Source: Paraburkholderia heleia NBRC 101817
GTDB taxonomy: Bacteria > Pseudomonadota > Gammaproteobacteria > Burkholderiales > Burkholderiaceae
Assembly: GCF_000739775.1 (NCBI RefSeq)
Contig: NZ_BBJH01000007.1
Span: forward strand, 124,001-188,000
Length of the DNA: 64,000 nucleotides
Direction: 5' to 3'
In this document: piece by piece, positions 47,302 through 55,501 of the stretch
Layout of the letters: the number at the start of each line of letters is the position of its first letter
Numbering within the stretch: the stretch's first letter is position 1
The notes under the pieces: model-generated
Told to the model about the DNA's origin: nothing
What the model saw: only the letters and a program-made list of their open reading frames with translations
Database searches by the model: none
Program-made: the position numbers and the translations under genes

Positions 47302-48129
47302 ATGAGCGCTCCCTCTCCCGACCCGTTTCGCGTCGCCGCGCTGCAGATGGTCAGCACGCCCGATCGCGAGCGCAATCTCGCCGCAGCGGACCAGTTGATC
47401 GCCGAGGCCGCCGCCGCTGGCGCGCGCCTCGTGTTGCTGCCCGAATATTTCTGCTTCATGGGTCACAAGGATAGCGACAAGCTCGCGATCCGCGAGCCGC
47501 ACGGCGACGGGCCCATTCAGCGCTTTCTCGCCGATGCGGCGAGGCGCCATGGCGTGTGGGTGATCGGCGGCACCTTGCCGCTGAAAGCGCCCGAAGAAAC
47601 GCGTGTGCTCAATACCACGCTCGTGTTCGACCCGAGCGGCGAGGAGCGCGCGCGCTACGACAAGATCCACCTCTTCAACTTCGAAAAAGGCGCCGAATCA
47701 TTCGACGAAGCCCGCACGATCCGGCCCGGCGCCGAGGTGCGCACGTTCGAGGCGCCGTTCGGCCGGGTCGGCCTGTCGGTCTGCTACGATCTGCGCTTTC
47801 CCGAGCTGTACCGGCGCATGGGTGACTGCGCACTGATGGTCGTGCCTTCCGCGTTCACTTACACCACCGGCCGCGCCCACTGGCAACTCCTGCTGCGCGC
47901 GCGCGCGATCGAGAACCAGTGCTACGTGCTCGCCGCGGCACAAGGCGGCACCCACGAGAACGGCCGGCGCACATGGGGCCACAGCATGCTGATCGACCCG
48001 TGGGGCGAGATCGTCGACGTGCGCGACGAAGGCGCAGGGGCGGTGGCCGGCGACATCGACCTCGAACGCATCGCCAGCGTGCGCGCGAGCCTTCCGGCGT
48101 GGCGGCACCGCGTGCTCGACTGCGCATGA
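47302..48129 (+). CDS. Nitrilase-superfamily amidase (Nit1/Nit2-like)
   Basis: 275-residue carbon-nitrogen hydrolase. The catalytic triad is seen as Glu in LVLLPEYFCFMG (about 45), Lys in RYDKIHLFNFEKG (about 120) and Cys in GLSVCYDLRFPELYRRMG (about 157). Sequence is closest to deaminated-glutathione amidase and omega-amidase types, which repair side products of transamination. The start at 47302 precedes the conserved FRVAALQMVS; ATGs at 47263 and 47272 are alternatives and none has a strong ribosome site. Between yhdP and tldD, as in other Burkholderiales. Confidence 0.9.
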   Translation: MSAPSPDPFRVAALQMVSTPDRERNLAAADQLIAEAAAAGARLVLLPEYFCFMGHKDSDKLAIREPHGDGPIQRFLADAARRHGVWVIGGTLPLKAPEETRVLNTTLVFDPSGEERARYDKIHLFNFEKGAESFDEARTIRPGAEVRTFEAPFGRVGLSVCYDLRFPELYRRMGDCALMVVPSAFTYTTGRAHWQLLLRARAIENQCYVLAAAQGGTHENGRRTWGHSMLIDPWGEIVDVRDEGAGAVAGDIDLERIASVRASLPAWRHRVLDCA

Positions 48130-48275
48130 CGCGTGATGCATGCAACGCACGCGACGACCGGCCCGCGAATGCACACCATCGAATTCCACGCGAGTTCTCC
48201 GTTTAAGGCGCTTGATTTCGCAGCACGGCGCCCGAATCTCCATTGACAGACTCATCGATTGATCCCACAGAGCGC

Positions 48276-49742
48276 ATGAACATCATCGAACCCGGTATCC
48301 GCAATCTGGCGACCGCGAAGGACCTGCTCCTCACGCCCTACGGCCTCGACGAGGCGGTGCTCACGCGCACGCTCGGCGAGATCTTCACGCACCGCATCGA
48401 CTACGCCGACCTTTACTTCCAGACCACGCGCAGCGAGGCCTGGAGCCTCGAGGAAGGCATCGTCAAGTCGGGCAGCTTCAGCATCGACCAGGGGGTCGGC
48501 GTGCGCGCCGTGTCCGGCGAGCGCACCGCTTTCGCCTACTCCGACGACCTCTCGCCCGAAGCGATCCGCCAGGCCGCCATCGCCACGCGCTCGATCGCCA
48601 GGGCCGGCGGCGGCAAGCAGAAAATCCAGGTGGCGAAGTCCCTCACCGGCATTGCGGGCCGCGATCTGTACCTGCCCTCCGATCCGTTGAGCTCGCTCGG
48701 CGCGACCGAAAAGGTGAAGCTGCTCGAGCGCATCGAGGAAATGGCGCGCGGGCGCGATCCGCGCATCACGCAAGTCATGGCCGCGCTCGCGGGCGAGTAC
48801 GACGTGGTGCTCGTCGCACGCAGCGACGGCGCGCTCGCCGCCGACATCCGTCCGCTCGTGCGCGTGTCGGTCACGGTGATCGCCGAGCAGAACGGCCGCC
48901 GCGAGATCGGCAACGGCGGCGGCGGCGGCCGCTACGACTACGGCTATTTCACCGACGACATCCTGTCGAAGTACGTGGACGATGCGGTGCACGCCGCGCT
49001 CGTGAACCTCGAAGCGCGCCCGGCGCCCGCCGGCGCGATGACCGTCGTGCTCGGCCCGGGCTGGCCCGGCGTGCTGCTGCACGAGGCGATCGGCCACGGC
49101 CTCGAAGGCGACTTCAATCGCAAGGGTTCGTCGGCGTTCGCGGGGCGCATTGGCGAGCGCGTGGCCGCGAAGGGCGTGACAGTGGTCGACGACGGCACGC
49201 TGCCCAACCGCCGCGGCTCGCTCAATATCGACGACGAAGGCAACCCGACGCAGTGCACGACGCTGATCGAGGACGGCATCCTCAAGGGCTACATTCAGGA
49301 CTCGCTGAACGCGCGCCTCATGAAAATGCCCGTGACGGGCAACGCGCGCCGCGAGTCGTACGCCGCGCTGCCCATGCCGCGCATGACCAACACGTACATG
49401 CTCAACGGCGACAAGGATCCGCAGGAAATCATCGGCTCGGTGAAGAACGGTCTGTATGCCGTGAACTTCGGCGGCGGCCAGGTGGACATCACGAACGGCA
49501 AGTTCGTGTTCTCGGCCTCCGAAGCCTACATGATCGAAAACGGCAAGGTCACCTACCCCGTGAAGGGCGCAACGCTCATCGGCAGCGGCCCGGAATCGCT
49601 CAAGTACGTGAGCATGATCGGCAACGACATGCGCCTCGACTCGGGCGTGGGCGTGTGCGGCAAGGAGGGCCAGAGCGTGCCGGTGGGCGTGGGCCAGCCG
49701 ACGCTGCGAATCGACCGCATGACGGTGGGCGGCACGGTTTGA
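48276..49742 (+). CDS. tldD: Metalloprotease TldD
   Basis: TldD, with TldE/PmbA, forms a zinc protease that degrades unfolded peptides, matures microcins and degrades the antitoxin CcdA. 488 residues from ATG 48276 ([10 protein letters not shown]); the frame extends to a TTG at 48243. The zinc site [11 protein letters not shown] is at about residue 269. [34 protein letters not shown] and the C-terminal [33 protein letters not shown] are family blocks. PmbA is not in the window. Ends before a very strong hairpin. Confidence 0.97.
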   Translation: MNIIEPGIRNLATAKDLLLTPYGLDEAVLTRTLGEIFTHRIDYADLYFQTTRSEAWSLEEGIVKSGSFSIDQGVGVRAVSGERTAFAYSDDLSPEAIRQAAIATRSIARAGGGKQKIQVAKSLTGIAGRDLYLPSDPLSSLGATEKVKLLERIEEMARGRDPRITQVMAALAGEYDVVLVARSDGALAADIRPLVRVSVTVIAEQNGRREIGNGGGGGRYDYGYFTDDILSKYVDDAVHAALVNLEARPAPAGAMTVVLGPGWPGVLLHEAIGHGLEGDFNRKGSSAFAGRIGERVAAKGVTVVDDGTLPNRRGSLNIDDEGNPTQCTTLIEDGILKGYIQDSLNARLMKMPVTGNARRESYAALPMPRMTNTYMLNGDKDPQEIIGSVKNGLYAVNFGGGQVDITNGKFVFSASEAYMIENGKVTYPVKGATLIGSGPESLKYVSMIGNDMRLDSGVGVCGKEGQSVPVGVGQPTLRIDRMTVGGTV

Positions 49743-49766
49743 GACCTTGACCCGCGCGCACTCCAT

Positions 49767-49806
49767 GCACGGCGATGCGGATATTCCGCATCGCCGTGCG
49801 GATTTT
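49767..49806 (+). terminator. Terminator after tldD
   Basis: Perfect 14-bp stem (49767-49780 with 49786-49799) with an ATATT loop, followed by GGATTTTC. Lies 24 bases after the stop. Confidence 0.85.
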
Positions 49807-49859
49807 CTGCACACGAGTCATTTTTTGCGCAGATAATCCGCTTTTTTACCGCGCCCCGC

Positions 49860-49889
49860 TTGCCAGCCGTGAGAAGGCCGGGTTATAAA
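49860..49889 (+). promoter_or_regulatory. Sigma-70 promoter of the aroG leader
   Basis: TTGCCA (49860-49865), an 18-base spacer and TATAAA (49884-49889). Start near 49896, upstream of the leader peptide at 49949. Confidence 0.6.
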
Positions 49890-49948
49890 GGCAATCAACC
49901 TTTTCGACGTAACGCACCGAAGTCACGAACGTTCCGACCCAGACCGCC

Positions 49949-50017
49949 ATGTTCGCCACGAAGTTTTACTTTTACTTCTTTTGGTATCTCAGACCGCTGG
50001 CGGATCGAGAGGGTTGA
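49949..50017 (+). CDS. Aromatic-amino-acid leader peptide of aroG (22 aa)
   Basis: The 22-residue frame reads MFATKFYFYFFWYLRPLADREG. Eight of the twelve residues from position 2 to 13 are aromatic (five Phe in all, three Tyr, one Trp, counting positions 2 and 6-13), a composition seen only in attenuator leaders for aromatic biosynthesis. It is followed by a rho-independent terminator and then aroG. The ribosome site before the ATG is weak. Too short for routine gene finders. Confidence 0.85.
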   Translation: MFATKFYFYFFWYLRPLADREG

Positions 50018-50047
50018 CAGTACGCGCAGGACCCCGAACACACGAGA

Positions 50048-50077
50048 AACCGCCAGCCAAGCCTGGCGGTTTTTTTT
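50048..50077 (+). terminator. Attenuator terminator in the aroG leader
   Basis: Nine-base arms 50048-50056 and 50063-50071, six-base loop, eight T. It lies 30 bases after the leader-peptide stop and 107 bases before aroG, so it would prevent aroG expression unless antitermination occurs. Confidence 0.92.
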
Positions 50078-50184
50078 CGCCCTTATTTTTCGCTCTCACT
50101 TTCGAGCCTCACCTTCATCTAACCGGATTTGAAGCACCGTCTGAACGACGCACGCTACGCACCCAGGATCAGGAGAAAACGACC

Positions 50185-51258
50185 ATGCCCCCGCACAACA
50201 CCGACGATGTCCGCATTCGCGAACTCAAGGAACTCACGCCGCCCGCTCACCTGATCCGCGAATTCCCCTGCTCGGAAGCCGCCTCCACGCTGATCTTCGA
50301 ATCGCGCCGCGCCATGCACCGCATCCTGCACGGCATGGACGACCGCCTGATCGTCATCATCGGGCCGTGCTCGATTCACGACACGAAGGCCGCGCTCGAC
50401 TACGCGAAGCGCCTCGTCGAAGAGCGCAAGCGCTTCAGGAACGAGCTCGAGATCGTGATGCGCGTGTACTTCGAGAAGCCGCGCACAACGGTGGGCTGGA
50501 AGGGCCTCATCAACGACCCGTACCTCGACAACAGCTTCAAGATCAACGACGGCCTGCGCACCGCGCGCGAACTGCTCGTCTCGATCAACGAACTGGGCCT
50601 GCCCGCCGGCACCGAATACCTCGACATGATCAGCCCGCAGTACATCGCCGACCTCATCTCGTGGGGCGCGATCGGTGCGCGCACAACGGAATCGCAGGTG
50701 CACCGCGAGCTGGCTTCGGGATTGTCGTGCCCGGTCGGCTTCAAGAACGGCACGGACGGCAACGTGAAGATCGCCGTCGACGCGATCAAGGCCGCCTCGC
50801 AACCGCACCATTTCCTCTCGGTGACGAAGGGCGGCCACTCGGCCATCGTCTCGACCGCGGGCAACGAGGACTGCCATGTGATTCTGCGCGGCGGCAAGAC
50901 GCCGAACTACGACGCGGATAGCGTGAACGCCGCATGCAGCGATATCGGCAAGGCGGGTCTCGCCGCGCGCCTCATGATCGACGCGAGCCACGCGAACAGC
51001 TCGAAGAAGCACGAGAACCAGATTCCGGTGTGCGCCGATATCGGCCGCCAGGTAGCCGCGGGCGACGAGCGCATCGTCGGCGTGATGGTGGAGTCGCACC
51101 TCGTCGCGGGCCGCCAGGACCTGAAGGAAGGCTGCGAGCTGACCTATGGCCAGAGCATCACGGACGCGTGCATCGGCTGGGACGAAAGCGTGGGCGTGCT
51201 CGAAGGCCTCGCGCAAGCGGTGAAGCAGCGTCGCATTGCGCGCGGTTCGGGCAACTGA
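50185..51258 (+). CDS. aroG: 3-deoxy-7-phosphoheptulonate synthase (class I DAHP synthase)
   Basis: First enzyme of the shikimate pathway, joining phosphoenolpyruvate and erythrose 4-phosphate. 357 residues, class I (AroF/G/H type). Family blocks: IVIIGPCSIHD at about residue 53, MRVYFEKPRTTVGWKGLINDP at about 92, ARTTESQVHRELASGLSCPVGFKNGTDG at about 170, and LMIDASHANSSKKH and GVMVESHL in the C-terminal half. AGGAG lies at a good distance. Transcription is controlled by the leader attenuator; allosteric inhibition by Phe, Tyr or Trp is also expected, but which one cannot be read with confidence. Confidence 0.97.
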   Translation: MPPHNTDDVRIRELKELTPPAHLIREFPCSEAASTLIFESRRAMHRILHGMDDRLIVIIGPCSIHDTKAALDYAKRLVEERKRFRNELEIVMRVYFEKPRTTVGWKGLINDPYLDNSFKINDGLRTARELLVSINELGLPAGTEYLDMISPQYIADLISWGAIGARTTESQVHRELASGLSCPVGFKNGTDGNVKIAVDAIKAASQPHHFLSVTKGGHSAIVSTAGNEDCHVILRGGKTPNYDADSVNAACSDIGKAGLAARLMIDASHANSSKKHENQIPVCADIGRQVAAGDERIVGVMVESHLVAGRQDLKEGCELTYGQSITDACIGWDESVGVLEGLAQAVKQRRIARGSGN

Positions 51259-51304
51259 GCGCAGCGCGCGGCGCTCACCCGGCGCCGCGCCGCCGCGCGT
51301 GAAC

Positions 51305-52240
51305 TCACAGCCGCGCAGCGCGCTCGGGCCGCACCGCGCCGATGCACAGATCGGCGATCCCGATCACGTTGCCGATGAGCCTGCCGCGCCGGTCGAGATG
51401 CGCCTCCGGGCGCACCGACTTCACGCAGTTCATGCTGAGCGCGCGCAGGATGTTGCTGGTCGCTTCCTTGCGCGACATCACGCCCTTGTTGCACAGGTAC
51501 ATCGCGTTGACCACCTGCGAATAGCCGAAGCGCCGGCCCGATACGCGCCCGCCTCGCAGCCCCAGGTGCACGCCCAGCAGATAGTCGCAGTACACGACCG
51601 CGCCACGGCGCGCGAGGCGCCGCGAGAAGTCCTTGTCCTCCAGCCAGCCGTACAGCACGAGACGCTCGTCGAAGCGCAGATCGGCGACAGCCTGCGCGCG
51701 GCACGCCATGTTGCAGCCATACAGTTCCACGCAGGGCCGCAGCGGCGGTCGCCGCATCACTTCGGCTTGCGCACTGTCCACGAGCGCAATGGCTTCTTCC
51801 CATGAGATCGGCTGCGTGTTCGCGCCGTCGCGCAACGTGCGGCCGGAAAACCCCACGAGATTCGCGTCGCGCTCGAACAGCTCCACGCACAGCTCGATCC
51901 AGTGACACTCGGGCGCGAAGTCGTCATCGAGGAAAATCACCACGTCGATGTCCGGCGCAAGTGCGTCGAGCGCGCGATTGCGCTGCACGCTCGAACCCGC
52001 CGTGCCGATGATTTCGTCCACGCGCAAACCGTTTGCGTCGTAGGGTCCGATGTCGTCTGCGCTGCTGCCTGAAAGCACGATCTGATCCGGCCGCACCGTT
52101 TGCCGCGCAAGCAGACGCACGACCCATGCGGTAGCGGCTGGCCGTCCCTTGGTCGCGATCACTACCGCGACGCGCATGCGCGCCTTTGCGTTGTTGGGGG
52201 CCATGGAAAACGCGAGATCATCGGTAGCGCGCGTTGTCAT
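51305..52240 (-). CDS. Glycosyltransferase family 2 protein
   Basis: 311 residues from ATG 52240, which has GGAGA just upstream; the frame extends to 52324. GT-A fold: VAVVIATKGRPAATAWVVRLLARQ near the start, then SSVQRNRAL and the metal-binding FLDDDFAPE at about 122 (DDD for DXD). ELYGCNMACRA and WLEDKDFSRRLARRGAVVY lie at about 190-230, where the acceptor-side ED motif of family 2 enzymes occurs. No membrane helices. First gene of the polysaccharide locus, divergent from the next glycosyltransferase. Sugar specificity unknown. Confidence 0.88.
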   Translation of the reverse strand: MTTRATDDLAFSMAPNNAKARMRVAVVIATKGRPAATAWVVRLLARQTVRPDQIVLSGSSADDIGPYDANGLRVDEIIGTAGSSVQRNRALDALAPDIDVVIFLDDDFAPECHWIELCVELFERDANLVGFSGRTLRDGANTQPISWEEAIALVDSAQAEVMRRPPLRPCVELYGCNMACRAQAVADLRFDERLVLYGWLEDKDFSRRLARRGAVVYCDYLLGVHLGLRGGRVSGRRFGYSQVVNAMYLCNKGVMSRKEATSNILRALSMNCVKSVRPEAHLDRRGRLIGNVIGIADLCIGAVRPERAARL

Positions 52241-52615
52241 CGGGTTCTCCGCATTCCGGTGGTCGTTTCGACTCGAATCGAGGTTAGCACGAGGCCCTGG
52301 CGCCGCCAGCCAGGCCGGATTCAAGTTGTCCGAAACGATCTATTCAACGACTGATTCCAACTGTTTGCGAACGAGCACGCATCGCGCCGTGGCGAACCTT
52401 TTACCGCCTGTCTTTTCCGTTAGTCAAATCCGCATTTATTGCACCGTTTTTGCGCTTTTATCGATTACGCATCGCCCATAGCGCAGCCCCGTCCGGTAAA
52501 TCCATCCAATAGAATTTTTCGGATTCCTCTTTTGATAAGACTCGCCTACAAATGCTAAAAGGGATTCGCGCAAATATGACCGACTAACCCGCCCCACCGG
52601 AAAGATCCTCTCAAC
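52241..52615. other. Divergent promoter region between two glycosyltransferase genes
   Basis: 375 bp, with a marked A+T-rich half (52361-52600). A possible plus-strand promoter is TTGATA (52532-52537), 18 bases, TAAAAG (52556-52561), about 50 bases before the next gene. No gene seen. Confidence 0.45.
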
Positions 52616-53812
52616 ATGACTGCGTCGACACGTCGGAGCGAGCCAGTGGAAGACGAGATCCTCTCTTCCGGGACAACGGTTTGCGAAACCGGATCCGGCG
52701 CCCGGCTCAGACGCCCGGTGGTCTTCTACGTGCAGCCGTTGATCGCGCGTTATCGCATCGAGGTCATCGAGTCGCTCAACCGTCTTTTCAGCGTCAAGGT
52801 GTTCGCATGCTCCGAGGGCGTGGAGGCCAACGGCTTTTCGCGCGAGAAGCCCGAGTGCGACGAGTTCGTCGAAACGCGTATCGCGAGTTTCGCGGGTCTA
52901 CCCTCGCGGCGGATTCGCATGCAAAGCCGCGTGCTGAGCCGCATCGTTTTCGAACGTCCCGATGCCGTCCTGATCTTTGCAGACGTTCGCTATCTGTCGC
53001 TGTGGCTTGCGCTCCTCGCCGCACGCGTGATGCGCGTGCCCGTGCTGATTCACGGCCAGGGGCTCTACCGGCACGAGAGCGCGGGGCTCATGCGCACGGT
53101 CTGCTACCGCCTCGCAGTCGCGCTCGCCGTGCGCTACGTCTGCTATACCGAGGCTTCGCGGCGCTCGCTCATCGCTATCGGCTGCCCGCTCGCGAAGCTT
53201 GTCGTCGCGAACAACGCACTCACGGTCTCGTGCGGCGTGGAGCCCGCCGCCAAGACGGGCGCCGAGAGCGGCGTGCTCTTCATCGGCAGGCTGCGCGAAG
53301 GCTCGGGGATCGAACCGCTCATCGACGTGGTCGGGCAGCTTCATGCCGAAGGCAACGACATCACGCTGCACGTGATCGGCGACGGCGAGCACGGCGAGCG
53401 CCTGAAGCGCAAGTACAGCGATCGCCGCTACGTGGTCTGGTATGGCGCGGTATTCGACGACGACGCCATCGCGACCATCAGCCGGCGCTGCCGCGTAGGC
53501 TGCTATCCGGGTTCGGCGGGCTTGAGCGTCGTGCACATGTTCGCGTTAAGCCTGCCGCCCATCGTGCACGACCGGCTGCCGCTGCACATGGGCCCGGAGC
53601 CCGGCTATGTCGAGGACGGCCGCACCGGCTTTTTCTTCGGGCGCGACGGCGGCACACAAGCGCTTGGCGCCACGCTACGGCGCATCTGGTCCATGCCGCC
53701 CGACGCAATGCGCGCAGCCGCAGCCGCCGCACACGCGGTGTACTGCCAGCTCAACTCGCCTACGCTGGGACACCAGCTCGCCGAGATCGTCGAAGCGGCG
53801 CTGCGCGCCTGA
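52616..53812 (+). CDS. Glycosyltransferase, GT-B fold (family 4-like)
   Basis: 398 residues. The N-terminal half begins VVFYVQPLIARYRIEVIESLNRLF, the acceptor-side Rossmann fold. The C-terminal half has GVLFIGRLREGSGIEPLIDVV, DITLHVIGDGEHGERLKRKY and PGYVEDGRTGFFFGRDG, typical of GT4. The usual E-x7-E region is altered: GCYPGSAGLSVVHMFALSLPPIVHDRLPLH replaces the common PSxxEGFGxxxxEAMA, so the nucleotide-sugar site may be unusual. Part of the polysaccharide locus; donor and acceptor unknown. Confidence 0.85.
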   Translation: MTASTRRSEPVEDEILSSGTTVCETGSGARLRRPVVFYVQPLIARYRIEVIESLNRLFSVKVFACSEGVEANGFSREKPECDEFVETRIASFAGLPSRRIRMQSRVLSRIVFERPDAVLIFADVRYLSLWLALLAARVMRVPVLIHGQGLYRHESAGLMRTVCYRLAVALAVRYVCYTEASRRSLIAIGCPLAKLVVANNALTVSCGVEPAAKTGAESGVLFIGRLREGSGIEPLIDVVGQLHAEGNDITLHVIGDGEHGERLKRKYSDRRYVVWYGAVFDDDAIATISRRCRVGCYPGSAGLSVVHMFALSLPPIVHDRLPLHMGPEPGYVEDGRTGFFFGRDGGTQALGATLRRIWSMPPDAMRAAAAAAHAVYCQLNSPTLGHQLAEIVEAALRA

Positions 53813-53875
53813 ATCGCCGCTTCAGTCCCGCTTCAATCCCGTTTGAGTTCCGTTTGGGTCCCTTTGCACGCCGGC

Positions 53876-55123
53876 CTACTTCTGCCGCGAGACGCGATAC
53901 AGCATCCAGGCCGCGCACGCGGACAGCCCGAAGGTCATCGACCATGCCACGCCCGTCACACCGAACATATGCAAGGAAGGCGGCACGGACACCACGAGCG
54001 CCACGACCTGGAGCAGCGATGCGACCGTGACGGCGCGCGCGTCGCCGACTGCGCGCAGATACGAGGCGAGCACCGAGTTGAGCGCGCTGATCGCCATGTT
54101 GATGACGAAGATGCGAAAGAGCGGCACGGCCGACAGCCACGCGGCGCCGAGCACGAGCGAAAAGAGCGGCTCGGCGGCGAAGCGCAGCACGATCACCACG
54201 CACGCGAGCCCCGCCACGGCCACCGCGAGATACAGCCGGAACAGGCGCGCGGCCGATTGCGGCCCGCCACGATGATGCGCGGCGAAGGTCGGGAAGAGAT
54301 ACTGCGACAGCGCGAGCGCGGCGTCGGCGAGCAGCATTTGCGCGAGCTTCGAGGACATCTGCCAGGCGCCGAGCTGCGTCGGCCCGAGCAGCTTGCCCAC
54401 CACTACCTTGTCGAACTGGTTGGTGATGAGAATGATCACGCTGCTCGCCCAGATCCAGCGGCTGAACCCTACGTAATGGCCGATGCCCGACCAGCGCAGC
54501 CGGATCGGCGGACGCGGCGAGAGGGCGATCCACGTGACGACGCTCTTGAAGGCCTCGCCGATCATCATGCCGAAGAGCAGCGAGTACGGGCCCGCGCCTG
54601 CGAGTGCGAGCGCAATGCCGAAGCCGCAGTCGAGACACGAGGACGAGATTTCGATCGCCGCAATATGCTGGAAATGACGCTCGCGCTGCGTGATGAAATA
54701 CGCGGGCGAGGCGAGCCCGCGCAAGAGCGGGAGCAGCGCGGCGAGCTGCACGAGGCCGATCGCGCCGCCGAGGTGGAACTGTGCGTCCATGAGCGGCGCA
54801 CTCGCGACGAGCAGCAGACCGATCAGCAGGCCGCGCGTCGCGAGCGTCGTCCAGACGGCGCCGGCCTCCGCGCGCGTTGGCGGCGACGGGCCTTGTATGA
54901 CGGCTTGCGCGAGCCCGGTATCGGAGAGCGCTTCGGCAATCGCGACCGCGAGCAGCGCGACGCTCGCGAGACCGATTGCGGAGGGCCCGAGAATGCGCCC
55001 GATCACGAGGAACTTGACGGCCACGAGGCCGCGCACGACGACCTGCTGCAGCAACACCCAGGTCGCCGCGCCGGGTCCGAAGCCGGCCTTGATCGGTATG
55101 GCTGGCAGCCGCATTGCGCGCAA
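53876..55123 (-). CDS. Wzx-type polysaccharide flippase
   Basis: 415-residue membrane protein with about 12 predicted helices, of the MOP/PST superfamily. The N-terminal WVLLQQVVVRGLVAVKFLVIGRILGPSAIGLASVAL resembles lipopolysaccharide and EPS flippases (RfbX/Wzx, WzxC). It would move undecaprenyl-linked repeat units across the inner membrane. TTG at 55123 is favoured as start because AGGAGAGG lies four bases upstream; an ATG three codons later (55114) is too far from it. Divergent from the next glycosyltransferase. Confidence 0.85.
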   Translation of the reverse strand: MRAMRLPAIPIKAGFGPGAATWVLLQQVVVRGLVAVKFLVIGRILGPSAIGLASVALLAVAIAEALSDTGLAQAVIQGPSPPTRAEAGAVWTTLATRGLLIGLLLVASAPLMDAQFHLGGAIGLVQLAALLPLLRGLASPAYFITQRERHFQHIAAIEISSSCLDCGFGIALALAGAGPYSLLFGMMIGEAFKSVVTWIALSPRPPIRLRWSGIGHYVGFSRWIWASSVIILITNQFDKVVVGKLLGPTQLGAWQMSSKLAQMLLADAALALSQYLFPTFAAHHRGGPQSAARLFRLYLAVAVAGLACVVIVLRFAAEPLFSLVLGAAWLSAVPLFRIFVINMAISALNSVLASYLRAVGDARAVTVASLLQVVALVVSVPPSLHMFGVTGVAWSMTFGLSACAAWMLYRVSRQK

Positions 55124-55501
55124 AATGCCTCTCCTGTTGTCGATCTCTGGGTCGGAGCTTTAGCCCCTTTTCCCGGTTCCCCTCAAGCATGTTTGGGAAC
55201 GCGTTTTCGTGACCCGTTCTGGACCTTACCCCGCGGCAGCGTCCACGACGCGCCATCTACCAGGTGGAATCGGACGGGACGGCCATCCGTGGGGCGGCCA
55301 TCCGCGGCGCGACCATCCGCGGCGCGACCATCCGCGGGGCGGCCATGCATGAACCGACCCATCGCGAGCCGGCGATTTGTGAATCTTCAAGCGATCGGCA
55401 TATCCCCAGGCTTTTTCGGCCATGCTGCCCCCGCAATCTGGCGCATGCCGCTTGCGCACCCCTGCTATTTTGTTCGTAATAATGCTCGTCGGGCCTCCCG
55501 C
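55124..55501. other. Divergent region between flippase and glycosyltransferase
   Basis: 378 bp holding a five-unit 15-bp tandem repeat (55279-55350) and an A+T-rich stretch near 55465-55490 with TAATAAT-like -10 sequence about 18 bases before the glycosyltransferase start. Frames through it are open but made of repeat peptides. Confidence 0.5.
55279..55350. repeat. 15-bp tandem repeat, five units
   Basis: CCATCCG (CCATGCA in the last unit) begins at 55283, 55298, 55313, 55328 and 55343, exactly 15 bp apart. Unit form is about GGCGGCCATCCGCGG / CGCGACCATCCGCGG. Being a multiple of three, it keeps frames open on both strands. Confidence 0.9.

Larger units (their letters stand above)
49944..50077 (+). 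promoter_or_regulatory. Transcription attenuator of aroG
   Basis: Four pairing segments are visible: 1, CCGCCA (49944-49949, overlapping the leader start codon); 2, GCTGGCGG (49996-50003, inside the leader peptide gene, nine bases after its Tyr13 codon); 3, AACCGCCAGC (50048-50057); 4, CTGGCGGTT (50063-50071). 3:4 is a 9-bp terminator stem followed by eight T (50070-50077). 2:3 gives a perfect 8-bp antiterminator and 1:2 a 6-bp pair that frees 3. A ribosome stalled on the Phe/Tyr/Trp codons would leave 2 free to pair with 3 and allow aroG transcription. One reaching the stop codon would cover 2 and favour termination. Confidence 0.85.

Noticed and set aside
55451..55466. TTGCGCACCCCTGCTA resembling a sigma-54 promoter before a glycosyltransferase
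   Set aside because: Lacks the invariant GG of the -24 element.
53843..55501. About 550-codon open frame upstream of and in frame with the glycosyltransferase at 55502
   Set aside because: Lies antisense to the flippase gene and across the 15-bp repeat; Arg/Glu/His-rich shadow composition.
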